Below, one piece after another: positions 24,735-33,470 of a stretch of 64,000 nucleotides of DNA. Origin of the DNA: Macromonas nakdongensis (GTDB lineage Bacteria; Pseudomonadota; Gammaproteobacteria; Burkholderiales; Burkholderiaceae_C). Every line of letters starts with the position of its first letter. Within the stretch, counting starts at the first letter, position 1. A model generated the notes under the pieces. It did not search any database and was not told the DNA's origin. It was given only the letters and a program-made list of their open reading frames with translations. The position numbers were made by a program, and so were the translations under genes. Location of the stretch: contig NZ_NWMV01000009.1 in the NCBI RefSeq assembly GCF_002837145.1, forward strand, positions 1 to 64,000, given 5' to 3'.

Positions 24735-25079
24735 ATGGTGCAACGCTTTGACGTCGGCCCCCGCTTGTCGGAAATGGCCATCCACAACGGCACGGTTTAT
24801 TTGGCTGGACAGGTGCCGGAAGACGCCAGCCTGGACATCGAGGGCCAGACCCGCCAGGTGCTGGCCGCCATCGACGCGCTGCTGGCCCGTGCCGGCACCG
24901 ACAAAACCCGGCTGCTGATGGTGCAGATATTCATCGCCGACCTGGCGGACTTTGACGGCATGAACCGCGCCTGGGACGCCTGGGTGCCCGCCGGCCACAC
25001 GCCGCCGCGCGCCACGGTGCAGGCGGCCCTGGCGCGCCCGGGCTGGCGGGTGGAAATCGTGGCCACCGCCGCGGTGTGA
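24735..25079 (+). CDS. RidA family protein (YjgF/YER057c/UK114)
   Basis: A 114-residue RidA-fold protein, likely a trimer that hydrolyses reactive enamine/imine intermediates. Family pattern seen: LSEMAIHNGTVYLAGQV, QTRQVLAAIDALLARAG, and ARPGWRVEIVATAAV at the end. The conserved Arg of RidA proper (in APxAR) is present as PPRATVQ, here with R105-like placement, but the C-terminal Glu is shifted, so it may be a Rid2-7 relative. The ATG at 24735 follows AGGAGTAATTT. Sits between the reductase and a SulP gene; its stop nearly overlaps the latter's start. Confidence 0.88.
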   Translation: MVQRFDVGPRLSEMAIHNGTVYLAGQVPEDASLDIEGQTRQVLAAIDALLARAGTDKTRLLMVQIFIADLADFDGMNRAWDAWVPAGHTPPRATVQAALARPGWRVEIVATAAV

Positions 25080-25093
25080 GACCTGCGGCCACC

Positions 25094-26755
25094 ATGCCCC
25101 TGCGCCGCTGGCTCCCTTTTCTGAGCTGGCCGCGCCCCAGCGCAAGGCTGTTGCGCGGCGAAGCCCTGGCCGGCCTGACCGTGGGGCTGATGGTGATTCC
25201 CCAGGGCGTGGCCTATGCCGCCCTGGCGGGCATGCCGCTGGTGACGGGCATTTACGCGTCGCTGCTGCCGGCGCTGGTGGCGGTGCTGTTCGGGGCGTCC
25301 CAACGCCTGTCGGTGGGCCCCACGGCCTTGAGCTGCCTGCTGGTGACGGCGTCGCTGTCGGGGCTGGCCGCACCGGGCAGCGCCGCCTGGGTTGCGCTGG
25401 CAGTCTGGCTGGCGCTGCTGACCGGCCTGCTGCAGGTGGTGCTGGGGGCGGTGCGCTTCGGCTGGCTGCTGAACCTGGTGAATGCGCCGGTGCTGATGGC
25501 CTTCACCCAAGGGGCGGCGGTGCTGATCGTGGGCTCCCAACTGCCGCCGATGCTGGGGCTGCAGGGTGGCTGGTCGGGGCTGTGGTCGGCCCCGCCGCAG
25601 GTGCATTGGCCGGCGCTGGCGTTTGGCGCGGGCAGCGCCGCCCTGCTGGTGCTGGCGCGGCGCTGGAAACCCACCTTTCCCACGGTGCTGCTGCTGGTGC
25701 TGGCCTCGGCCGGGCTGAGCCACTGGAGCGGGTTTGAGGCCAACGGCGGGGCCGTGGTGGGCGCCTTGCCACAGGGCTTGCCGGCGCTGTACTGGCCCAC
25801 CTGGCCGGGCTGGGCCACGCTGGGCCAACTGGTGGTGCCGGTGCTGGTGATCACCCTGGTGAGTTTTTTGGAAACCGCCTCCAGCGCCAAGGTAGACAAC
25901 GCCCGCCAGGGCCAGCGCTGGGACCAGGACCAAGACCTGATCGGCCAGGGTCTGGCCAAGCTGGCCGCGGGCTTGACCGGCACCTTTCCCACGAGCTCCT
26001 CGTTCTCGCGTTCGGCCCTGAACCTGTACGCCGGCGCCCAGACCGGCTGGGCCACCGTGTTTTCGGTGGGGGTGGTGCTGGCGGCACTGCTGCTGTTCCT
26101 GCCGGTGCTGCACCACGTGCCGCATGCGGTGCTGGCGGCGATCGTGCTGGTGGCGGTGGTCGGCTTGATCCAACCGCGCGAGTTCGTGCGGCTGTGGCAC
26201 ATCTCGCGGGTGGAGGCGGTGACGGCCAGCGCCACCTTCGCCATCACCCTGCTGACCGCGCCGCGGCTGTATTGGGGTGTGCTGGCCGGCGTGCTGATGG
26301 CGCTGAGCCATTTTTTGTACCTGAGGCTGCACCCGCGCATCATTGAAGTGGGCTGGCACAGCGACGGCCGCTTGCGCGACCGGCACCTGTGGCAACTGCC
26401 GCCCCTGGCGCCGGCCACCCTGGCCTTGCGCATGGACGCGGAGCTGGATTTCGGCTCGGCCAGCGCGCTGGAGCGAAGCCTGAGCGAACACCTGGCCCAG
26501 CAACCCGAGACCCGGCACGTGCTGCTACTGGCACAGCCCATCAACCGCATCGACGCCACCGGGGTGGAAACCTTCGGCCGCCTGCGCCGGCAACTGGCCA
26601 ACCAGCAACGCCACCTGTGGCTGGTCGGGGTCAAGCTGCCGGTGGAAACGGTGCTGCGCCAGGCCGGCGAACTGCCCGACACCGCCCACCTGCACCTGCA
26701 TGCCACCGAAGCCGAAGCCTTGATGGCCCTCGAAAAGCTGGACGCGCGCCGGTGA
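25094..26755 (+). CDS. SulP family inorganic anion transporter
   Basis: Inner-membrane transporter of 553 residues from the ATG at 25094; a GTG at 25076 overlapping the RidA stop by GTGA would add six residues. SulP signature PQGVAYAALAGMPLVTGIYASLLPAL lies in the first helices (positions about 30-58), SVGPTALSCLLV follows, and SFLETASSAK with FPTSSSFSRSALN marks the central substrate region. The STAS domain fills the last 120 residues (RIDATGVETFGRL). It resembles sulfate permeases more than the dicarboxylate DauA group, but this is a weak guess. It has no cNMP domain, unlike the SulP protein at 19.4 kb. Confidence 0.88.
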   Translation: MPLRRWLPFLSWPRPSARLLRGEALAGLTVGLMVIPQGVAYAALAGMPLVTGIYASLLPALVAVLFGASQRLSVGPTALSCLLVTASLSGLAAPGSAAWVALAVWLALLTGLLQVVLGAVRFGWLLNLVNAPVLMAFTQGAAVLIVGSQLPPMLGLQGGWSGLWSAPPQVHWPALAFGAGSAALLVLARRWKPTFPTVLLLVLASAGLSHWSGFEANGGAVVGALPQGLPALYWPTWPGWATLGQLVVPVLVITLVSFLETASSAKVDNARQGQRWDQDQDLIGQGLAKLAAGLTGTFPTSSSFSRSALNLYAGAQTGWATVFSVGVVLAALLLFLPVLHHVPHAVLAAIVLVAVVGLIQPREFVRLWHISRVEAVTASATFAITLLTAPRLYWGVLAGVLMALSHFLYLRLHPRIIEVGWHSDGRLRDRHLWQLPPLAPATLALRMDAELDFGSASALERSLSEHLAQQPETRHVLLLAQPINRIDATGVETFGRLRRQLANQQRHLWLVGVKLPVETVLRQAGELPDTAHLHLHATEAEALMALEKLDARR

Positions 26756-26786
26756 GGGCCTCGGCCTGTGCTAGAATTTGCGTCTT

Positions 26787-26862
26787 TCCCCGATAGCTCA
26801 GTCGGTAGAGCGCCGGACTGTTAATCCGTAGGTCCCTGGTTCGAGCCCAGGTCGGGGAGCCA
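26787..26862 (+). tRNA. tRNA-Asn (GTT)
   Basis: Full cloverleaf of 76 nt with encoded CCA. Acceptor TCCCCGA (26787-26793) pairs with TCGGGGA (26852-26858), discriminator G 26859, CCA 26860-26862. Anticodon loop CTGTTAA with GTT at 26820-26822; T-loop GGTTCGAGCC. An extended -10 box TGCTAGAAT ends ten bases upstream. Confidence 0.98.
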
Positions 26863-26880
26863 TAATTTAACAAAGAAATC

Positions 26881-26916
26881 AAAGGCTTACAGTGGAAACG
26901 CTGTAAGCCTTTTTTC
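26881..26916. terminator. Intrinsic terminator after tRNA-Asn
   Basis: A 12-bp perfect stem AAAGGCTTACAG / CTGTAAGCCTTT with an eight-base loop, T run to the right and A-rich on the left, 18 bp past the tRNA 3' end. Confidence 0.93.
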
Positions 26917-26959
26917 TTTACCCCCACCCTTCGGTACAACGTCGGAACAATCGCCGCGC

Positions 26960-27565
26960 ATGCCGCCCAAACCCATCCCGCCGGAAACCCTGGCCCTGCG
27001 CCGCCAGAACAGCCTGACCCTGTTCACGCGCTGGCGTCTGCAAGAAATTGCCCAGGGCCGCCCCGGGGGCGACAAGGCGTTTTCGGCCATGCTGGGCATC
27101 TCGAACGCGCAGTGGAGCCGCATCAAGTCGGGCACGCCGGTCGGCCCCAAGCTGGCCCGCCAAATCGAGGCCGCGTGCGGCGTTGAGCCGGGTGGGCTGG
27201 ACGTCCCGCAAGACGCCGCCGCAGGGCAAACAGCGGAGGCCCCGCATCCCATCGATCTGGCTGCTGCGTTGGGCCTGTCACGGCCCGACACCTTCGTGGT
27301 CCAGATGCACGGCCCCTCCATGACCGGCAAGGGCCTGGACGACGGCGACCTGCTGGTGGTCGATCCGGCCATCGTGCCCCGGCACGGCCACACGGTGGTG
27401 GCGCGGATGGACCACGAACCCTGCTGCCGCACGCTGTACCAGCGCGACGGGCAGACCCGGCTGCAAGCGGCTCACCCGGACTTTGCAGACACCGCGACCG
27501 AGGACGGATCAACTCCGGCCCTGTACGGGGTGGTGACCGCGGTGGTCAAACGCCTGGCGGTCTGA
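26960..27565 (+). CDS. S24/UmuD-LexA-like peptidase-domain regulator
   Basis: A 201-residue protein. Residues about 20-75 form a helix-turn-helix-like region (DKAFSAMLGISNAQWSRIKSG), then a linker with possible cleavage pairs C73-G74 and A88-G89, then a LexA/UmuD catalytic fold. S120 in MHGPSMTGKGLDDGD is the nucleophile. Aligned without gaps to UmuD, the general-base Lys falls 37 residues later at 157, where this protein has Arg (HEPCCRTLYQ). The end GVVTAVVKRLAV is very UmuD-like. So it is likely a HTH repressor with impaired self-cleavage. No umuC or phage genes are adjacent. Confidence 0.78.
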   Translation: MPPKPIPPETLALRRQNSLTLFTRWRLQEIAQGRPGGDKAFSAMLGISNAQWSRIKSGTPVGPKLARQIEAACGVEPGGLDVPQDAAAGQTAEAPHPIDLAAALGLSRPDTFVVQMHGPSMTGKGLDDGDLLVVDPAIVPRHGHTVVARMDHEPCCRTLYQRDGQTRLQAAHPDFADTATEDGSTPALYGVVTAVVKRLAV

Positions 27566-27586
27566 GGCCGGCCCAGGCGGACGGGC

Positions 27587-28903
27587 TCACGACCACAGCA
27601 GACCGGCCACGCCGGCCAGGCAGACGACGGGAATCACCCCCAGCTTAAAGCGCAGCAGGGCCACGCCCGCCGCCACCCCGATGGCGGCCGCGGCTGCGTC
27701 GAAGCCGCCACCCCAGCCCTGCGGCCAGAACACGTGCTGCGCAAAAAACACCGCGAGGTGAGCGATCACCCCCACCACCGCGGCGGTGATGGCCGTCAGC
27801 GGGGCGGTGAACTTGAGCTGCCCGTGGGTCGATTCGATGAAGGGTGCCCCCAGGAAAATGAAGCAAAACGAAGGCAGGAAGGTGAAACAGGTGACCACAC
27901 CGGCCGCGGCGATGCCAGCCAGCAGCGGGGCGTCGGGCCCGAACACCGACTGCGTCCAGCCACCGACAAAGCCGACGAAGGCCACCACCATGATGAGCGG
28001 ACCGGGCGTGGTTTCGCCCAGTGCCAGCCCGTCGATCATCTGCGCCGGGGTGAGCCAATGGAACTGCTCGACCGCGGCCTGGTACACATAGGGCAGCACG
28101 GCGTAGGCACCGCCGAAGGTGAGCAGCGCGGCTTTGGTGAAGAACCAGGCCATCTGGGTGAGCACGGCGTGCCAGCCGAAGGCCAGGACGAGGCCGCCCA
28201 TGCCCACGGCCCAGAGGCCCAGGCACGCCGCCAGCACGCGAACGAAGCGCCCCCAGGCGAAACGCGCGTGCGCGGGCAATGGGGTGTCGTCGTCCAGCAC
28301 GGCGGTCTGTACCGCCGCACCGGCCCGGCCGTGGCCGCCGCCCAGGGCGAAATGGCGGGGGGCCCAGCGTCCACCCAGGACGCCCACCAGCGCGGCCGCG
28401 GCCACGATCCACGGAAAGGGCAGGCGCCACACCACGATGGCTCCGAACGCCAGGGCCGCAATGCCCCAGAGCCAAGCGTTGCGCAGCACGCGGGAGCCGA
28501 TGCGCACCGCGGCGGCCACCACGATGGCCGTGACCGCCGGCTTGATGCCGTAGAGCACGCCCGCCACCGCCGGCAGGTGGCCCCAGGACAGGTAAGCCCA
28601 GGACAGGCCGACCAGCAGCAGCCAGGACGGCAGCACGAACAAGCCCCCGGCGACGATGCCGCCCCAGGTGCGGTGCATCAGCCAGCCGATGTAGGTGGCG
28701 AGTTGCTGGGCCTCGGGCCCGGGCAGCACCATGCAGTAGTTGAGCGCATGCAGGAAACGCCCCTCGGAAATCCAGCGCTTGCGCTGCACCAGGTCCTCGT
28801 GCATGAGGGCGATCTGCCCGGCCGGCCCCCCAAAGCTGAGGCAACCCAGGCGCAGCCAGTACAGCAAGGCCTGCCAAAAGGTGGGGGGCGTGGGCGCGCT
28901 CAT
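27587..28903 (-). CDS. chrA: Chromate efflux transporter
   Basis: Inner-membrane CHR-family protein of 438 residues with two homologous halves, the long-chain form that expels chromate, a sulfate and molybdate analogue. Both halves carry the Phe-Gly-Gly and Pro-Gly-Pro signatures: CLSFGGPAGQI with VLPGPEAQQ, and LLTFGGAYAVLPYV with TTPGPLIMV. The ATG at 28903 overlaps the modC stop (ATGA), so chrA is translationally coupled to the molybdate transporter operon. An in-frame start 33 bp upstream exists but lies inside modC. A chromate sensor (ChrB) is not present. Confidence 0.92.
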   Translation of the reverse strand: MSAPTPPTFWQALLYWLRLGCLSFGGPAGQIALMHEDLVQRKRWISEGRFLHALNYCMVLPGPEAQQLATYIGWLMHRTWGGIVAGGLFVLPSWLLLVGLSWAYLSWGHLPAVAGVLYGIKPAVTAIVVAAAVRIGSRVLRNAWLWGIAALAFGAIVVWRLPFPWIVAAAALVGVLGGRWAPRHFALGGGHGRAGAAVQTAVLDDDTPLPAHARFAWGRFVRVLAACLGLWAVGMGGLVLAFGWHAVLTQMAWFFTKAALLTFGGAYAVLPYVYQAAVEQFHWLTPAQMIDGLALGETTPGPLIMVVAFVGFVGGWTQSVFGPDAPLLAGIAAAGVVTCFTFLPSFCFIFLGAPFIESTHGQLKFTAPLTAITAAVVGVIAHLAVFFAQHVFWPQGWGGGFDAAAAAIGVAAGVALLRFKLGVIPVVCLAGVAGLLWS

Positions 28904-29982
28904 TGCACCAGGGCCACGGCCTTGACCTGCGCCCACACCCGCTGCCCCACCTGCAGACCGAGCGCGTCGAGCGCGCGCCGGGTGATGCGGGCGAGCAGGA
29001 CCGAACCGCCCCAGCGCACGCGCACCAGGGCCTGCGAGGGGTGCGGATCGGGCACGATGGCATCGACCACGCAGGCGAAGTGGTTCTGGATGCTGGTGTG
29101 GACGGGCCGCTCGGTGGCCAGGCTGACGTCGCGGGCCAGCACCCGCAGGCGCACGGCGCGCCCCCGGGGCACGCCGGTGTCGCGCAACCAGAAATCGGCA
29201 CCGTCCACGGCGACCCGGGCCAGGTGCCAGCGCGTGTCGTGCTCGGCCACTTCGCCTTGGAGCAGGGCGCCGACGTCGTCGCCGAGGAGCACCGGGTCGT
29301 CGAGCCGGGCCAAGACCTCGGCGACCGGACCGGCGGCCTGGACACGGCCGCGCGCCAGCACCACCAGGTGGTCGGCCAGGCGGTGCAACTCGTCGGCCGA
29401 GTGGGTGACGTAGAGCATGGGCAGGCGCAATTCGTCGCGCAGCTTTTCCAGCCAGGGCAGGATGTCCTGCCGGCGCGCCGCGTCGAGGGCGGCCATGGGC
29501 TCATCCAGCAGCAGCAGGCGCGGCTGGGTGGCCAGGGCCCGGGCGATGGCCACGCGCTGGCGTTCACCGCCCGACAGCTGCGCCGGCCGGCGCGCCAGCA
29601 GGTGGTCGATGCCGAGCAGCCCCGTCACCTCGGCCAGGGCGTGTTCGCCACGGGGGTGACCGCTGCGGCGCAAGGCGTAGTGCAGGTTGCCGCGCACGTC
29701 GAGGTGCTCGAACAGGCTCGCCTCCTGGAACACATAGCCCAGGGGACGGCGGTGGGTGGGCAGGAAATGGCCGGCCGCGTCGTCCTGCCAGACTTCTTCG
29801 CCCACCGCCACCCGGCCGGGCCGGGCCCGCTCCAGGCCGGCCACGCAGCGCAGCACGCTGGTTTTGCCCGAACCCGAGGCCCCGTACAGCACGGTGATGC
29901 CGCGGGCCGGCAAGGTCAGGTCGACCTGCAGGGTGAAGTCGGCCCGCGGCAGGGTGAGCGCGAGGTGCAGCGCCGCCGTCAT
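28900..29982 (-). CDS. modC: Molybdate ABC transporter ATP-binding protein
   Basis: The 360-residue ATPase of the ModABC importer. Walker [10 protein letters not shown] is near residue 35, the ABC signature [15 protein letters not shown] and Walker [13 protein letters not shown] follow, and the C-terminal TOBE domain of about 100 residues ([20 protein letters not shown]) marks ModC. The ATG at 29982 overlaps the modB stop (ATGA). Its long C-terminus ends inside the chrA start. One unusual feature is the nonconsensus signal that TOBE is followed directly by chrA. Confidence 0.96.
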   Translation of the reverse strand: MTAALHLALTLPRADFTLQVDLTLPARGITVLYGASGSGKTSVLRCVAGLERARPGRVAVGEEVWQDDAAGHFLPTHRRPLGYVFQEASLFEHLDVRGNLHYALRRSGHPRGEHALAEVTGLLGIDHLLARRPAQLSGGERQRVAIARALATQPRLLLLDEPMAALDAARRQDILPWLEKLRDELRLPMLYVTHSADELHRLADHLVVLARGRVQAAGPVAEVLARLDDPVLLGDDVGALLQGEVAEHDTRWHLARVAVDGADFWLRDTGVPRGRAVRLRVLARDVSLATERPVHTSIQNHFACVVDAIVPDPHPSQALVRVRWGGSVLLARITRRALDALGLQVGQRVWAQVKAVALVQ

Positions 29983-30662
29983 GGCAGCACCCGGGCCGGA
30001 CCGCGCCGCAGCCAGGCCAGGGCCAGCAGCACCGCGAAGGAAAAGAGCAGCATGCCCCCCGCCAGGGCGTGGGCCTGGGCGTACTCCATGGCCTCGACGT
30101 GGCCGTAGATCTGGGTGGAGACGACCCGCGTCTGGCCCGGGATGTTGCCGCCGATCATCAGCACCACCCCGAATTCGCCCACGGTGTGGGCAAAGCTCAG
30201 GATGGCCGCGGTGAGCAGGCCGCCCCGGGCCTGCGGCAAGGTGACGGTGAAGAAGGCGTCGAGCGGACCGGCCCGCAGCGTGGCCGCCACTTCCAGCGGG
30301 CGGCGGCCCATGGCCTCGAAGGCGTGCTGCAGCGGCTGCACCGCAAACGGCAGGGAAAACACGATGGACCCCAGCAGCAGCCCGGTGAAGGTGAACGACC
30401 ACACGCCCCAGCCCAGGGCCTGCGTCAGCCGGCCGAGCGGGCCCTGCGGCCCCATGGCCACCAGCAGGTAGAAGCCCAACACCGAGGGCGGCAGCACCAG
30501 CGGCAGGGTGACGAGGGCGCTGATGGGCGCCCGCCAGCGCGACGCGGTGAACGCGAGCCACCACGCCAGTGGCGCGGCCAGCACCAGCAGGCACAGCGTG
30601 GTGAGGGTGGCGAGCTCGACCGTGAGGCGGATGGCCTGCCAGGCGTCGGGACCGATGGGCAT
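29979..30662 (-). CDS. modB: Molybdate ABC transporter permease
   Basis: Inner-membrane permease of 227 residues with five to six helices; the EAA-loop equivalent is [28 protein letters not shown]. The [17 protein letters not shown] segment and [22 protein letters not shown] are typical of ModB. It pairs with modA 13 bp upstream and overlaps modC by four bases. Start [11 protein letters not shown] is standard for the family. Confidence 0.96.
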   Translation of the reverse strand: MPIGPDAWQAIRLTVELATLTTLCLLVLAAPLAWWLAFTASRWRAPISALVTLPLVLPPSVLGFYLLVAMGPQGPLGRLTQALGWGVWSFTFTGLLLGSIVFSLPFAVQPLQHAFEAMGRRPLEVAATLRAGPLDAFFTVTLPQARGGLLTAAILSFAHTVGEFGVVLMIGGNIPGQTRVVSTQIYGHVEAMEYAQAHALAGGMLLFSFAVLLALAWLRRGPARVLP

Positions 30663-30675
30663 GCCGCAGTGTGCC

Positions 30676-31419
30676 TCAGAAACCGTAGCCGTGGGCCTCG
30701 ATCACGGCACGCGCCTTGTCACCGCGCAGGTAGGCCAGCAAGGCCGTGGCGGCCGACTGGCCCCGCCCTTTCTGCAGCAGCACGGCGTCTTGCCGGATGG
30801 GGGCGTGCAGGTGGGGCGGCACCGGCCAGGCCGAGCCTTCGGTGAGGCGGCCATCCACCTCGACCTGAGAACGCGCCACAAAACCCAACAGGGCGTTTTC
30901 GGTGGCCACGAACTGGTGCGTCTGGGCGATGTTCTCGCCCTGCACGAATTTGGGTTTGAGCGCGTCGTACAGGCCCAGGCGGCTCAGGGTTTCGACGGCC
31001 GCCTGCCCATAAGGGGCCAGCTTGGGGTCGGCCACAGCGATGCGGTCGAAGGCGCCGCGGCGCAAGACCTCGCCGCGCTCGTCCACCACGCCGGGGCGCT
31101 TGCTCCACAGCACCAGGCGCCCGACCGCGTAGGTGTAACGGGTGCCTGGGACGGCCAGCCCCTCCTGTTCCAGCCGGGCGGGCACGTCGTCGTCGGCGGC
31201 GAGCAGGACCTGGAACGGCGCCCCGTGGCGGATCTGTGCGTAGAACCGCCCCGTGGAACCAAAGGCCAGGGTGGCGGTGTGGCCGGTGTCGGCCTCGAAC
31301 AGGCGCGCGATTTTCTGCATGGGCACGGTGAAGTTGGCGGCCACCGCCACCGACACCTCGGCCGCCTGCGCCGACACCGCCCACACCACGGCCCCGATGG
31401 CCCAGCCGATTCGCTTCAC
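30676..31419 (-). CDS. modA: Molybdate ABC transporter substrate-binding protein
   Basis: Periplasmic molybdate binder of 247 residues. The signal peptide [19 protein letters not shown] is cut before [19 protein letters not shown], the conserved ModA beginning; the oxyanion pockets include AANFT and [11 protein letters not shown]. The start is GTG at 31419, chosen because GGAGG lies four bases upstream; that ribosome site abuts the palindromic ModE-type site, so repression can act on or next to translation start sequences. First gene of modABC-chrA. Confidence 0.95.
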   Translation of the reverse strand: MKRIGWAIGAVVWAVSAQAAEVSVAVAANFTVPMQKIARLFEADTGHTATLAFGSTGRFYAQIRHGAPFQVLLAADDDVPARLEQEGLAVPGTRYTYAVGRLVLWSKRPGVVDERGEVLRRGAFDRIAVADPKLAPYGQAAVETLSRLGLYDALKPKFVQGENIAQTHQFVATENALLGFVARSQVEVDGRLTEGSAWPVPPHLHAPIRQDAVLLQKGRGQSAATALLAYLRGDKARAVIEAHGYGF

Positions 31420-31427
31420 ACCGCCTC

Positions 31428-31450
31428 CGCTATTCCATTGATGAATAGCG
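31428..31450. promoter_or_regulatory. ModE-type operator between modA and modE
   Basis: CGCTATT-N9-AATAGCG, a perfect inverted repeat resembling the ModE consensus CGnTATA...TATAnCG, in the 64-bp gap between the divergent modA and modE starts. It is placed to repress modABC-chrA when molybdate is plentiful and probably modE itself. Confidence 0.75.
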
Positions 31451-31483
31451 AGAATGTAGCACGGCCCCCGCTACCATTGCCGG

Positions 31484-32233
31484 ATGAGCACGCCGCCCCT
31501 GCCCTTGGCACAGGTCCTCGGCTTCGAGGCCAGCGACAAACGCATCGACATCCTGCGCCGCATCGGCCAGACCGGGACGATTTCCGAAGCGGCGCGCCAA
31601 GCCGGGGTGAGCTACAAAGCCGCCTGGCAGGCGCTGGAAACCCTGACCAACCTGGCCGGCACCCCTTTGGTGGACAAGGCGGTGGGCGGCAGCGGCGGCG
31701 GCGGTGCGGTGCTGACCGACGCCGGCTGGCACGTGCTGGAAGCCGCCGACCGGCTGGCCCAGGTGCGGCAACAACTGCTGAGCGGGTGGGGCACGGCCAG
31801 CCCCGGCCGGGCCGCTCTGGCCCTGCGCACCAGCATGCGCAACCAGTTCCCCTGCACGGTGGCCGCGCTCCGGCCGCAGGGCGGGCAGGTGCGGGTGGCC
31901 CTGGAGCTGTCCCCCGACGCCCTGCTGCACGCCCGCATCACCCGGGAGAGTGCCCAGTTGCTGGGCTTGGTGCGGGGGCTGGAGGTGCTGGCCCTGTGCA
32001 AGGCCACGGCCGTGCAGATCGGCCGGTCGCTGACCGCCGCTGCAGGCCGCAACCTGTTGACCGGCACGGTCACGCGGGCTGGACGCGCCGCCCAGGGGGG
32101 TGAAATGGGGCTGCGCTTGCCCGGCGGGGTGCAGTGGGTGGGTTTTGCCGAGGCCGGGCACGGGCTGACAGTGGGCGAGCCGGCCCTGGCCGCCGTGGAC
32201 GAAGCCGCGGTGGTGATCGCTCAACTGGCCTGA
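31484..32233 (+). CDS. modE: Molybdate-dependent regulator ModE
   Basis: A 249-residue regulator. N-terminal LysR-like winged helix (LRRIGQTGTISEAARQAGVSYKAAWQALE, about 25-55; the A-A-x-x-G-V-S-Y-K-A-W pattern is the ModE signature) and two C-terminal TOBE/Mop domains that bind molybdate (TSMRNQFPCTVAAL and LLTGTVTRAGRAAQ). A glycine-rich stretch GGSGGGG links the wing. It is divergent from modABC-chrA across the palindromic operator, so the regulator and its target are adjacent. Ends just before the convergent HDOD gene. Confidence 0.94.
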   Translation: MSTPPLPLAQVLGFEASDKRIDILRRIGQTGTISEAARQAGVSYKAAWQALETLTNLAGTPLVDKAVGGSGGGGAVLTDAGWHVLEAADRLAQVRQQLLSGWGTASPGRAALALRTSMRNQFPCTVAALRPQGGQVRVALELSPDALLHARITRESAQLLGLVRGLEVLALCKATAVQIGRSLTAAAGRNLLTGTVTRAGRAAQGGEMGLRLPGGVQWVGFAEAGHGLTVGEPALAAVDEAAVVIAQLA

Positions 32234-32258
32234 AGCGGCCTCAGAGCGCCCGGACCGC

Positions 32259-33467
32259 TCAGAGGCTGTTGCGCCACTGGGCCAGGGTGCGCAGCAGCGC
32301 GCGGTTGAGCTGCTCCAGCGGGAAGCCGTAGGCCTCGCACACCGCGGGCAGGCGCTGCACCTCGTCGTCGTGTTCCAGGCGGCGGGCCAGGTCGAAGTAG
32401 GGGAAGTACGGGCCGGTCTGGCGCAGCAAGGCGTCGGTCATGGGCTCGGACAGCGGCACCCGCCGCAGCGTGGTGGCCAGGGGCTCGTGGGTCAGGCGGT
32501 CGAGCCGGGAGAACAGGCCGGTGACGTAGATTTCGGTGGCCAGGTCGTGCTGCACACCGGCGTTCATCAGGTGCTCCATCAGGCTGCCGCGCAGGACCAT
32601 GGCCAGGCGCACCGGCAGCAGTTCGCGGTCGGCGGAGGCCCCGGGCATGAGCTCCAGCAACCAGTCACGCAGTCGGCGCTGGCCCAGCAGCATCAGGGCC
32701 TGGCGCACCGTGCTCACCTCGCGGCTGGCCCCAAACACCGGCGAGTTGACCAGGCGCAGCATGCGGAAGGTCAGGACCGCGTCCTGGTGGATGAGGCGCT
32801 CGATCACCTCCATGGAGGCCTCGCGCATCAGCGCCTGCTGCACGCGCACCAGGGTGAGTTTGTCCACCGGCACGCCGTGGCGCTGGTGCTCGCGGAGCAC
32901 ATCGTCTTCGGGCCAGCCGAGCACGCCCCAGGCCTGGCGCTCGTCCAGGGCGTGCACGGCCAGGCGGCGTTGGTTCAGGTCGCGGTAGAGCTGCCCGGTC
33001 AGCAAGGGGCTGCGCCCGTGCTGCTCCGCGGCCTGCAGGGCCTGGGTGACCTGCTCGGGCCACAGGTGCAGCAGGTGGCGGTGCGCGCCGGGGCCGGTGG
33101 CCGGGGTGGGCCGGGCGCGGGCCAGGGGGGCGTCCTGCACCAGGCGGTGGCCCATGCGCTGGGCGCGGGCCAGGGCTTCGGGCAGACCGGGCGGCGGCGT
33201 GTCGCCAAAGTCGGGGATCTCGAGCCAGAGGTGGTCGTGCGGCGTGACCACCAGCGCCTGGCGCAGCAGGCTCTGCTCCACGAAGGACACCAGCAGGAAG
33301 GGCGCCTGCCCGGACCAGGCGTTGGCCAGCAGTTCGAGCAGGTGGGCCGCGTCCACCGAGTCGGGCGCCAGCGCCCGCACCCGCAGGCGCACGCCGATCA
33401 ACTGGCGCGAGGCGCCCCAGACCGGTTGGTAGGCGAAGGCGACGTGCTCAAGCAGGTTCAGTGACAT
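32259..33467 (-). CDS. HDOD-domain protein with degenerate EAL region
   Basis: A 402-residue protein of the YuxH/CdgJ type. The N-terminal half resembles an EAL phosphodiesterase (AFAYQPVWGASRQLIGVRLRVRAL) but the catalytic E-x-L is V-R-L here and metal ligands are missing, so it should not cleave c-di-GMP. The second half is an HDOD domain (RLVNSPVFGASREVSTVRQALMLLG). It starts three bases after the flgL stop, so it belongs to the flagellar operon; a motility role like that of CdgJ in Vibrio is plausible but inferred. Confidence 0.82.
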   Translation of the reverse strand: MSLNLLEHVAFAYQPVWGASRQLIGVRLRVRALAPDSVDAAHLLELLANAWSGQAPFLLVSFVEQSLLRQALVVTPHDHLWLEIPDFGDTPPPGLPEALARAQRMGHRLVQDAPLARARPTPATGPGAHRHLLHLWPEQVTQALQAAEQHGRSPLLTGQLYRDLNQRRLAVHALDERQAWGVLGWPEDDVLREHQRHGVPVDKLTLVRVQQALMREASMEVIERLIHQDAVLTFRMLRLVNSPVFGASREVSTVRQALMLLGQRRLRDWLLELMPGASADRELLPVRLAMVLRGSLMEHLMNAGVQHDLATEIYVTGLFSRLDRLTHEPLATTLRRVPLSEPMTDALLRQTGPYFPYFDLARRLEHDDEVQRLPAVCEAYGFPLEQLNRALLRTLAQWRNSL

Positions 33468-33470
33468 ACC

